A stretch of DNA of 64,000 bases from Strigamia acuminata (lineage: Eukaryota; Arthropoda; Chilopoda; Geophilomorpha; Linotaeniidae). The stretch covers positions 7,217,605 to 7,281,604 of the forward strand of contig OX442321.1 of the NCBI GenBank assembly GCA_949358305.1, given 5' to 3'. Numbering within the stretch: position 1 is the stretch's first letter; every line of letters begins with the position of its first letter. Positions 32,037-42,891 of this stretch are shown here, in pieces. The notes under the pieces were generated by a model that worked only from the letters and a program-made list of their open reading frames with translations, did not search any database and was not told the origin of the DNA. The translations under genes and the position numbers were made by a program.

Positions 32037-33990
32037 TTAAAATCTCACTATTAATACCTCCAGCAGCCCAACAATGAGCGACAACAGCATTCCACAAGAA
32101 AACAAAACAGATGGACCACTTATTTGACCAAACGAAATTGAGTAAAATAAACTATCCTTGTCGCAGTCGCGCCAACTGCTTAAGTACCGATTATACAACA
32201 CATGTAGTAATCCACATTCCTTCAACTGCACGATTCTGCATATTATCATTTTAGAAACTAATTAATAAATAAAAGCTTGGTTTCCAAATGGAATTACTTT
32301 TGATTGAAAAACTCCTTATAGACAAAATATTTTGAAAAAGCCAGTGGTACAGATACAATGGCCATGGGTTTAGCGGCAAGTGTAAAACTACAGTTTGATT
32401 TTGCTCCCACACGTTCCGTTATAATAAATCCAGCTTTTTGCCCGAATGCTGCGTCGATCCCTTCCTTCACATTGTTCACCTTCAGATATGACGTATTGGG
32501 AAATAAACTCTGTTAAAAATAAAATAATTTGATCACCGCTATGGAATTTTTAAAGTTTTTAAGTTATACCCTAAAGATTACTTCAAATGTACTACTGGGT
32601 AAAATCGCAGGTAAATAATCTGTATTGTGAACCATTTCTTCTATCGAGTGAAATGGAATTTTGATTTTGTTCGTTGCAAACAAAGCAGTCAACAAAGAAG
32701 TGTAAACAGATAAAAGCAGAGTTGAGAAGATGAGAAAAACAAAAAGACAAAACCTCAAAGAATGCAATGATGGAGATGACAACTTGCCTGTAACAACCAT
32801 CGAGAAAGGCATTTAATTAATCGCACATCTAAGAAATTTCAACTGTACAGTATGTACCTACTACGTCAATTGGCCACCAAAGAAAAATCTGATTTATGAA
32901 ACCTACTACACTTATTGAACATGAATTTTTCATTAAAATAAGAAAAATGATTATCAAGTTGACAGCAAATATGCTTAGCCACACATCCGTGCTGAATGCT
33001 TTCAAGAAGTAAGTCAGAGACCATTCACGGTAATCAAGTTTTCGATACAAAATTTTTAAGTGTGTTTCGAACAATGAAGGCGAGAACTCGACATAGTCTC
33101 TCCTCTGTCGAGTAATAGCTAGTAAAATGGCAATATCCGCTCCCTAAAAAAGAAATCAAATTATTTGTTCAGCTTACTGCAATTCAGCAATAATTATTTT
33201 TGAAAACTCTGAATTCTATTTAGAGGCACGCTAATACTAGTAATAGTTATAAACAATACTTACTCCATGTACAATATCACCCGTCAATCCATTCCATTTT
33301 CCGTTTTGAATTTTACCAAAAATGCCTTCTTTGTTTCTCATCATCTTGAAGCTACAGTAATTTAAAATTATTTAAAAATCACAAAATAAAATAAATTTAT
33401 TATAATATATTACCTAATATTAAATTTCGCATGAAAAATGGAAAATAATTGTCCAAAATAACCGTCTATTATTACCGTATTGTTTTTCTCTCTCAAAATC
33501 ACGCTCGGCGGAAACTACAAATGTGACGAAATAAAGTAAAGGACAACTGAAACTTAAACCAAAAGTAAATACACGTTGCTTTGTACCGTAAAAGCTGCTA
33601 CTTTTACTGGTTTACTTAGATTAATCATGCGTGAAATATCTCTCGGTGGAATGAATTGATTGGCACAACTCAACTGCATAATACTTTCTACCGGTTTAAT
33701 AATCCATCTAAATCCTGCGTATTGAAATTCCATCTGCAATGATTTATTATAAAACATTAACACCAATTAGCACAACATCATTTCCATTTATTAATTTAAG
33801 TTTGCCAACATGAAAATCTCTCGGAAAAATTCAACTCACATTTGAAATATTTTTAAAAAGCATATCTAAAAATAAAAAACTTGAAATTAATTTCAAATAT
33901 AAAAGAAAGCAGAAAAATACCGTTTTCCAGTAAAGAGATTAAAACATAAATTTTTGGACACGTCTGAAGCAAATTTGCTGCTGTTGACAT
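32037..33990 (-). CDS. Ionotropic receptor G, start codon damaged
   Basis: Sister of gene F. Exons read well from pre-S1 (about 33588-33735, FQYAGFRWIIKPVESIMQLS) through S1 (33420-33520; about 33264-33352, KWNGLTGDIVHG), M1/pore (about 32860-33145), M3/S2 (about 32570-32788), S2 (about 32291-32512) and M4 (32037-32235, GPSVLFSCGMLLSLIVGLLE). The first exon ends at 33921 (donor GTATTT). In the position of the gene F start, G has 8 extra bp (ATGCGTTCTTATG...), so the ATG at 34043 runs into TAG after eight codons. The only in-frame ATG is 33990, inside the signal peptide, which would leave the protein without a normal leader. It is either a young pseudogene or uses an unconventional start. Confidence 0.72.
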
Positions 33991-34039
33991 TAAGTTAATA
34001 CAGCGTAGTAAGCTTACTAGATAAATAAAACATAAGAAC

Positions 34040-34600
34040 GCATCCTTTTCTGATTCAGATCTTCTGAAACTTACTTAAAAATACGTATAAATGCATCCTA
34101 GAACTGAGAAACAAACAACACAAATTCACAATAAAACTATACACAAATTTTGACCGACGTAACGAAGTGAAACTTCCGTAATACGAGCTAAAACATATTA
34201 AAATTCAAACACAATAGGCAAGTGACACGTTAAGGAGCACGAGAAAGACGGATTGACTTACCGATGAGCAAGTTTTGAATCGAACTGCAACATTTACTCC
34301 GCGCGATATCAGTAATGATTAAACTATTTAATACGAATGATGCTTAGCATCAATTTCCCCTGACATAGATAATTAACCGTTTATATTGTCTGGAAACATA
34401 AATTATAATAGAATGACACGCAATTCTTGACTGCCTGCACGCTTCTACAGCTCACTGCATTAGATAAACATAAAATTGACTGAATGCTTGCTATCAAAAT
34501 TTGTTATCTCCAATTCGAGAAAATTCCAATTACCATCAACTTTTAAATACTCTTTTCCAACACCAGTGCAGCTAACATTTTATTCATTCATTCTACTGAC
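34040..34600 (-). promoter_or_regulatory. Conserved 5' flank of gene G
   Basis: About 550 bp is shared with 4885-5500 and 38095-38800 (ghost promoters) and partly with the gene F upstream region, including 'gaacgcatccttttctgattcagatctt'. Conservation among copies fits a promoter or leader region carried along in each tandem duplication. No specific transcription factor site is claimed. Confidence 0.5.
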
Positions 34601-34639
34601 ATTTTCTGCAATTGAATTTTGATTTATTTGTCATTCCGA

Positions 34640-35041
34640 GAAAGAGAAGCATTTTTGACTTGACTATTAACACCTCGGTCAAGCAACAAAAAACAGCAAA
34701 ACAGCACATGCAAACAAAGCGATTGGACCAACCATTTGACCAATGTAAATTGAATAAAAGAAATTTATCTTCTTCACAGCAACTGTTCAAATTGTCTAAC
34801 AATCCATGTTCTCTCAGTTATTTGGTCCATGTGTAAAAAACAAAACCGCTGCCCTTGAAACTCCACTGCATCGCACATGCCAGAAGAAGCGGCCCCTTGA
34901 CGCTTCATTCCAGCACACAACACAAAGCACTAACTAATTTCTATAGTGATTGCAAATCTGGTGTTCAGTCACTTCGTAACCCACAATTCGTCGCGCCATA
35001 ACCCTGGCTTCCTAGACTACTTACTTTTGATTGAAAAAATC
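34640..35041 (-). pseudogene. Decayed IR last exons (gene H)
   Basis: 34650-34820 is an M4 exon: CCEEDKF in one frame, then IGQMVGPIALFACAVLLFF in another, so it is frameshifted and hits an early stop. Upstream, 35021-35041 is the beginning of an S2-exon end ('acttttgattgaaaaaatc') cut off exactly where an LTR starts at 35042. No other exons of this copy survive. Confidence 0.7.
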
Positions 35042-35490
35042 TGTGGTGATCCTGATATTATTTCATATAAAATCATTAAGACCATTAACATATTATATTT
35101 AATTAATTGCTCTGGTTTAATTAATTGCTCCGGAACTCGCCATCGCCGCCCGAGCACCAGTGGCCTGTGACCCGTTGGCCCGTGGGGGCCCACCGTGGAC
35201 CGTCCCTGGCCCACCCAGATTTCCCGGTATTAAATTTGTACCCAGTCCAGCCCTGCCGAGCACCCACACTTGCCGTGAACCACCGCCATCGTAGGAGTCC
35301 CGTCGAGCTTGCTCCAGAACTCCTATCATCGCCGTCGTACGAGCGAGCGTGTAAAAGAAGCGAATACATTGCCATTTTTGTACGCAACAACGAGTCGTTG
35401 TTGCGTGTTTCTTTCCTTTGTTTTGCGACCATTGTCGCCTATTTTATTATTTGTATTTATTTAATTTCATTCCTATTTTAGTAATTTGTG
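35042..35490 (+). mobile_element. Truncated LTR related to the solo LTR at 49355
   Basis: It starts TGTGGTGATC, like 49355 (TGTGGTGATCTT), at a break in the gene H S2 exon. Its central part (atcgccgtcg.acgagcg...; gttgcgtgttt...ttgcgaccattgtcgcctatttta) parallels 49930-50190. The right end is uncertain: the sequence passes into an IR 3' flank near 35490 with no target duplication, so it was probably truncated by a deletion that also removed the rest of gene H. Confidence 0.5.
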
Positions 35491-35630
35491 GCGCACAGAC
35501 GATACCTAATCATACACAGGTTTTTATTTTCAATTTTAAATACTTTACATCGACATTAAACTGACAATAAGCTCATGTGTCACTATTAAACTACAGAAGG
35601 AAATTAAATTGATATATACAAAATGTGCTT

Positions 35631-37778
35631 TTAAAATCTCGCTATTGATAACTCCAGCAACCAAACTATGACCGACAACAGCATTCCACAGGCAAACAGG
35701 ACCACTGGACCACGTATCTGACCAAACGAAATTGGATAGAAGAAATTATCTTCGCTGCAGTCTTGCCACGTGTTAAAGTAACGATTAGACAAGACGTGTA
35801 AGAATCCACATTCCTTCATCTGTATGTTTCTGTCATGTTCATTGAAAAACTTAATGAATAACTGAAAATCTGGTTTCTAGAAATAAGGAATGTAGTTACT
35901 TTTGATTGAAAAACTCCTTGTAAGCAAACTTTTTTGAAAAAGCCAGTGGCTTAAATAAACTGAGCATTCGCTTATCGGCAAATGTTACACTACAGTTTGC
36001 TACTTCATGTTCGGTTGCAACAAATCCAGCTTTTTGCTCGAATATTCTTTCAAATCCCTCCTTCAAATTTTTAACTGTCAGGTATGATGCAGTGGGAAAT
36101 AACCTCTGTTCGAATTAAATAAAGCATTTGTTTACTGTTATTATGATTTATTGTTTTTATTTAGACAAAAACCTTAAAGATATGTTCAAGACCACTACTA
36201 TCTAAAATGACAAGTAAATAATCTGTATCGTGAACCATTTCCTCAAGTGAGTGGAATGGTTTTTTAATATTAGTCGTTGCAAACAAAGCTGTCAACAGTG
36301 AAGTGTAAACAGATAAAAGCACTGTTGACAAGGTCAGAAAAAGAACGAGACAAAATTTCAAAGAATGCAATGGTGGAAATGATAAACTGCCTGAAACAAA
36401 CATCAATAATGCATTCAATTAATTGCCTTCTAAGAAATATCAATTGTACGTACCTACTACGACAATTGGCCACCAGAGTAGAATCTCATTTATAAAACCA
36501 AGTATACTTACTGAAGATGAATTTTCCATTAAAATAAGGAAAATGATCGTCAAATTGACAGCAAATATGCTTAGCCACACATTCGTGCTGAATGCTTTCA
36601 AGAAGTTAGTCAGAGACCATTCACGGTAATCCAATTTTCGATACGCAATTTTTAAGTCTAATTTAAACAACGAAGGCGAGTACTCAACATAGTCACTCCT
36701 CTTTCGATTAATACCTAGATTAGTGGCAATATCCGCTGTCTATAAAGAAATCAAATTTTTTAATTTATAGCTTATCAGCAAATATTATTTTTGTGTAAAA
36801 AGGGTATTATTGGCACTCAGGCTTATAAGCAATACTTACTCCATGTACAATTTCACCCATCAATCCATTCCATTTTCCATCCCGAATTTCACCAAAAGCC
36901 ATCCTTTTGATTTCAGTAAACTTAAAGCTAATTTTGAAAATAAAGTACAAATAAAATTCCATCACTATATGATCATTACCTAATATTATAATTTGTATGA
37001 AAAATGGATAACAGTTGTCCAAAATAACCATCCATTATAACTGAATTGTTTTCCTCTCTGAAGATAACATATGGCTGAACCTGCAGATGATATGTTGAAA
37101 TAAAATTAAAGAAAAAGCCAAAGAAGAAATAAATACAGATCTTGCAGAATCATAATTCACTATATGCTTGGTTTATCTACTCACGCTTCAGTCCATTTTA
37201 ATTGCTCGTAAAAATGAATGTGAACAAACTCATTTAACACGGTGCATCGAACATATTTCTAATGTATAGAAAAGTCAACGACTTATCAAAATAAAACGTG
37301 ATGATTCGTTCAATTTATAGTTATAAATTCTACAAAATCAACCTTTGCATAGGGAGTTTGTACCGTAAATCCTGCTACTTCAATTGGTATATTACTCGTG
37401 TCAGATATATTCCTTGACGTAATCTTTAATAATAAAATGTAAAACTCGTTAGAATGGAAATATTGTTTTTGAAGACTTGTCCAATTGTCACAATTAAGGG
37501 GTGTATTGTATATTGTCTTTTGTAGGGTTTAAAAGAAGTCAAAATTGGCACTCAATGGGGCCAATGCACATCTTTAAAACTTCCATACTCACTTTTAAAA
37601 TATTGTTTGAAAAGATACCTAAAAGAAAATTAAAATAATTTTAGAATTTAAGCATTGTACAAAAAACATCACCAGTTTCCAGCGGAGAAATACCAACAGT
37701 AAATTTCGAACTCATCTGAGTCAAATTTGTTGCGACTGAAAAGCTTACACAGCTTACTAGGAAGAATAAACAACGCAT
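35631..37778 (-). CDS. Ionotropic receptor I, nine exons, 429 aa
   Basis: Exons traced in full: 37673-37778 (MRCLFFLVSCVSFSVATN signal peptide), 37593-37618, 37364-37423, 36980-37080, 36840-36927 (KWNGLMGEIVHG), 36454-36739 (M1 VWLSIFAVNLTIIFLILM, pore WWPIVVVG), 36173-36390 (M3 LLSVYTSLLTALFAT), 35900-36105 (S2) and 35631-35829 (M4 GPVVLFACGMLLSVIVWLLE). The lengths equal those of gene B except for a 15 bp deletion after M1, and the total of 1,290 nt keeps frame. It is a close paralog of B, K, L and M. The truncated LTR and gene H remnant lie just past its 3' end (right to left: G promoter, H, LTR, I). Confidence 0.88.
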
Positions 37779-39141
37779 TAAAATGGCTCTTTGCCCACTT
37801 ACTCAACTCACTTACATAGAACTGCAAACAAATGCAACATCTTCGAAATCAGACAGGAGTGTTAAACTACAATTAGGAAACAAGCATTTTTAAAAATGGT
37901 AATATGCCGAACGGCCGAATGATTTATGATACACACTAAATTGGCAACGAGGATGCGATAGAATTTCATCGCATAACTACTAGGAAGATTTTCAAGCTGG
38001 TTTTGTGTCTTTTATTTGCGTTTTTTGGAACTTTTTCGTGAATTATTTTGGGCCTGACCACCACCAGATAAATAAGGCATAAGAACGCATCCTTTACTGA
38101 TTCAGATCTTCTAAAACTTACCTAAAATACGTATAAATTCATCTCATCCTAAAACTGAGAAACAACTAATTCAACGAACAACACAAATTGACAATAAAAC
38201 TAGACACAAATTTTGACCGACGTAACGAAGAGAAACTTCCGTAATTTACCTTGGAAATCCAACGTTGTTAAATTGTAAATTTGTAGTCTGAGAGCCAATA
38301 CGAGCTAAAGCAAATTAAAATTCAAACACAATAGGCAAGTGAAACATTAACGAGCACAAGAAAAACGGATTGACTTTCCTATGAGCAAGTTTTGAATCGA
38401 ACTGAAGCATTTGCTCCGCGCAATATCATTAATGATTAAGCTATGAGTTATGCTTAGCTGCAGTATGAAAATCGTTAATCATAAGGGCATCAACTTCGAG
38501 CTGATTTATTATACGGTAATTGCCATGTTCATGGATAATTAACGGTTTATATTGTCCGTAAACATTAATTATAATAGAATGACACGCAATTCTTGACTGC
38601 CTGCACGCTTCTAGAGTTCACTGCATTAGATAGACATAAATTTGACAGAATGCTTGCTATCAAAATTTGTTATCTCCATATCGAGAAAATTCCAATTACC
38701 ATCAACTTTTAAACACTCTTTTACAACACCAGTGCAGCTAAAATTTTATTCATTCGTTCATTCTACTGACATTTTCTGCAAGTGAATTTTGATTTTTTTT
38801 GACATTCAGAGAACGAGACGCCCACAACGAAAAACAATAAAACAGCACATGCAAACAAAGCGATTGGATTAACCATTTGACCCATGTAAATTAAATAGAA
38901 CAAATTTATCTTCTACACAGATGGATTTGTAGCAACTGTTCAAATTGTCTAAGAATCCATATTCTCTCAGCTATTTGGTCCATGTGTAAAAACCGCTGCC
39001 CTTGAAACTCCACTGCATCGCACATGGCAGAAAAAGCGGCCCCTTGACGCTTCATTGCAACACACAGCGCAAGACAGGATATTGCAATTTCCACCCCTGA
39101 ACAGCTGTTCCTAATGCCAAGCTTTTCTTCCTTTCAACAAA
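37779..39141 (-). pseudogene. Gene I upstream region, ghost IR start and decayed M4 exon
   Basis: 37779-37900 is the conserved gene I flank. At 38100 an ATG opens a first-exon remnant (MRSYALFIWWWSG type) preceded by the F/G-type 5' flank (38100-38800), with no body following. 38820-39000 is a decayed M4 exon like that at 34650 (same 'acagcacatgcaaacaaagcgattgg' run, frame broken). So pieces of at least one lost receptor lie between I and J. Confidence 0.6.
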
Positions 39142-41260
39142 TTAAAATCTCACTATTAAAACCTTTAACAACCCAACCATAAGCGACAAGATCACTCCAC
39201 TGGCAAACAGGAAGACGGGACCACGCATTTGACCAAACGAAATCGAATAAAATAAATTATCTTCTGCGCAGTCCTGCCAGGTGTTTAAATAGTGATTACA
39301 CAACAGTTGCAGCAGTCCACATTCCTTCAACTGCAAAATTCTGCAATATTCATTAAAAAAAATGATAACTATAAAACCCTGGCTTCCTCAACTAATTACT
39401 TTTGATTGAAAAAATCCTTGTAAACAAATTGTTTTGAAAAAGCCAGTGCCACAAATACACTGGCCATGGGCTTAGAAGCAAATGTAAAACTACAGTTTGC
39501 CTCCTCACGTTCTGGTATAATAAATCCAGTTTTTTGTCCGAATGCTGTGTCAATCCCTTCCTTCACACTTTTCACTTTCAGATATGATGTATTGCGATAT
39601 AAACTCTGTTAGAAAAACAACTTGTTTGCTGTTATGGACTCATTGTTTTTAAGTTATACTAGTACCTTAAAGATTTCTTCAAAGGTAGTACTACGTAAAA
39701 CAACGGGCAAATAATCCGTATTGTGAACCATTTCTTCAACTGAGTGGAATGGAATTTTAATTTTGTTCGTTGCAAACAAAGCAGTAAACAATGAAGTGTA
39801 AATAGATAAAAGCAGTGTTGAGAAGATGAGAAAAATAAATAGACAAAATCTCGTAGAACGCAACGATGGAGATGACAAACTACCTGAAACAACCATCAAT
39901 AATGCATTCGATTAATTGACTACTAACGAATGTCAATCGTACGTACCCACTACGACAATTGGCCACCAGAGGAGAATCTCATTTATAAAACCTACTATAC
40001 TCATTGAAAATGAATTTAAACTTGTCGACTTTTCCATTAAAATAAGGCAAATGATCATCAGGTTGACAGCAAATATGCTTAGCCACACATTCTTATTGAA
40101 TGCTTCCAAGAAGGAAGTCAGAGACAATTCACGGTAATCCAATTTTCAATACAATATTTTTAAGTGTGTTTCGAACAATGAAGGCGAGAATTCAACGTAA
40201 TCTCTCCGCTGTCGAGAAATAGATAGACCAGTGGCAATTTCCGCCGTCTAAAAAAATAATCAAGTTATTATTTGAGAAGCATTTCACAAATTAGTAAATA
40301 TAATTGTCTAAAAGACACGGTGGTGTTAGCAGTTTGACTTGTAAACAATACTTACTCCATCCACAATATCACCCATCAATCCAATCCATTTTCCATCTTG
40401 AATTTTACCAAAAATGCCATCTTTGCTTTCAGTCATCTTAAAGCTATTTTGTTTTTATAAAAGTACACATATAATTCCATTATAATATGACTAATAATAC
40501 CTAATATTAAATTCCGTATTGAAGATAGATAACAGTTGTCCAAAATAACTTTCCATTATCACCGAATTGTTTTCTTCTTTCAATAGAACAATTGGCGGAA
40601 ACTAAAAATGAGTTGAAATAAAATAAAAGAAAAAATAAATTAAGATCTTACAGAATCAGAATTTAATTTTCACCGCTAGTAATTTGTAATTTAGATTTCT
40701 AAAGTACACATTAGCTTTGTTTATCTTCACACAGTGAACAAACTCATTTAACATTGTGCAATTGCGTACCGTCAAACATGTTACTTTAATTAGTGTAGTC
40801 CACACGTCAGATAAATTGCTGGATGGAATCTTTAATTTCATAAAATAGAAAACTCGTTAGAACGGCAATATTGTTTTTGAAAACTCATCCAATTGTTTTG
40901 ACAATTTTGTATCCGACTAAACTACAAATTTAAAACCTTCTATGGATTAGTAGAAGTAAAAACCAGCGAATGAAAGTTGAAATTCAAAGAATGTTTTACA
41001 TATAAGCTTTTGTAGAGTTTAAAAGAAGTCAAAATTGGTACTCAATGCACATCTTTACGGCCTACATACTCACTTTTAAAATAGTATTTTTTGAAAAGAT
41101 ACCTAAAAAAAATTAAAATAATTTTAGAATTTATGCACTGGTAAAAAAAATGACCTGTTTGCAGTGGAGAAATACCAACGGTAATTTTCGAACTCATCTG
41201 AGCCAAATTTGTTGCGGCTGTACAGCTTACACAGCTTACTAGGCAGAATAAATAAAACAT
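39142..41260 (-). CDS. Ionotropic receptor J
   Basis: Intact-looking copy. Exon 1 is 41155-41260 (MFYLFCLVSCVSCTAATN signal peptide; donor GTCATT is weaker than in its paralogs). The linker exon near 41073-41101 is one codon longer than in B. The pre-S1 exon is about 40765-40830 (IPSSNLSDVWTTLIKVTCLT). S1 exons are about 40500-40600 and 40357-40444 (KWIGLMGDIVDG, with I for N). M1/pore is about 39945-40246 (VWLSIFAVNLMIICLILM), M3/S2 39666-39883, S2 about 39400-39606 and M4 39142-39340 (GPVFLFASGVILSLMVGLLK). A TTG just upstream of 41260 is not the start. Confidence 0.83.
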
Positions 41261-42891
41261 CAAAATGGCTCTTTGCCTACTTACTCAATTCAACTTACAG
41301 AAAACTGAATACAAATGCAACATCTTCGAAATCAAACAGGAGAGTTAAACTACAATTTCATCAACACTTGCTGAAAGCTTCTGATAACAAAGGTCAGAAG
41401 ACGACTTGCACATACAGTAAAAGCTACTTTTAAGGTAAATGAATATTTGAACATTGCGTGAGAGTGAACAAATTGTAACAAATTAAAAATGAATGAAACT
41501 GTACTATCGATTAATAAAGTGGTTACGTGCATGGTTTCTTCCCTCCTCTTTATTTTTTAAACTTTTCCAAAATTTCCTATAAACTTCTGTTTATTTTTAT
41601 TTTATTTATTTTCTTAAATTCATATTTTTATTTTATTTATTTTCTTAAATTCATATTTTTTTCCTTCAACTAGGATATTCATGGCAAATTATTTATTTTT
41701 TTAATATCAAATGAATGAAACTGTACTATCAATTAATAAATTATTTATTTTTTTAATATCACAATATAAGTCCGAAATACAGGCATTTGCTGCTATTTTG
41801 CCTCCACGTGTATTGTCCAGAGTTCCGAAGTAATTATACTTCAAACAGATACAACGTTGACCTATTTCCAATTGGTTGAGCCGAATTACGCCTAACTGTG
41901 GACTGTGCTCTACTATGTGGAAAAGTAGTTCTGTTTATTTTCAATGAATTTCAGTGTAAAAAGTGATTGTATTTAATTGGTGATAGAATGTTTATTTAAT
42001 TTTCTAAATCTGCTGTTTTGCTTGTTTTTATTCAATCAAAAAATGTTAGCATAGATTATTGGGTTTTTTGGCAGGTAAACAAAGGTTTAGTTTTTATTGA
42101 TTGTATTGCCTAGTTAGAATACAATTCTGGTGTAATGGGCCTCTTTTTTGTGCCACTTCATCAGTGATACGGCTCAACCAATTAGAAATAGGTCAACGTT
42201 GTATCAGTTTGGAGTATAGCTGCTTTTCCAATTATATCCAGTCTTTGCAAACCCTAAGGTAAACTCAAGCCAGACCCAAAACAGAAAAGAGCACAGCCCA
42301 TCAGTGGCCAGTCAGGAACCAATAACGCGCACTGTGAATAATCAGTAGGATGACTCACACACGCGTGACTAGGAATGTAAATTAACTAGACAAACACGGA
42401 TGATGAAAAAGGTATGGAACAGTAATTAATACAGTACTTAAACTGGTCCGGCATGATCAAAGAAATCACGCCAGAACAGGATGCAGTAAACTATTAGGAT
42501 GGGCAAATTTTGGCAAATTATTCTACCATTTACGATTCAGAAATTTATTTATTTCCTTGTAACAATTTACATTGCATACACAAAGCCAATTGCTGCCAAT
42601 GAAGCACAACAGATAAATATTAAAAGCACGTCCATGACATCAAAACTTTGCGAAATTGAGTTAAGAGTAACACGCGAAAAACAAATGCTCTGCTCTTAAA
42701 ACTGCACCGCTTCGCACCACGCTGAAGAAGCGACCTTTTAACGCTTCAATGCAGCACAGACGATACCTAACTATACACAGGTTTTTATTTCCAATTTCAA
42801 ATATTGTACATCGACATTAAACTGACAATAAGCTCACGTGTCACTATTAAACTACAGTAGGAAATTAAATTGATACATACAAAATGTGCTT
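41261..42891. other. Spacer between J and K with tandem AT repeats and decayed IR 3' end
   Basis: 41570-41665 carries two copies of a roughly 34 bp AT-rich unit ('tatttttattttatttattttcttaaattca'). 'aatgaatgaaactgtactatc.attaataaa' occurs twice (41490 and 41710). A MITE-like element fills 41835-42218. 42530-42740 is related to 49285-49350 plus 50368-50460 and to 54262-54400, an IR 3'-flank relic with gene-like reading lost. No gene. Confidence 0.5.
41835..42218. mobile_element. MITE-like element with ~49 bp inverted ends
   Basis: 41835-41883 and 42170-42218 are inverted copies at roughly 90% identity, sharing 'gatacaacgttgacctattt' and 'aattggttgagccg'. The 384 bp unit has no coding frame. 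Weaker similarity may extend a few bases outward. No sure target duplication. Confidence 0.7.
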
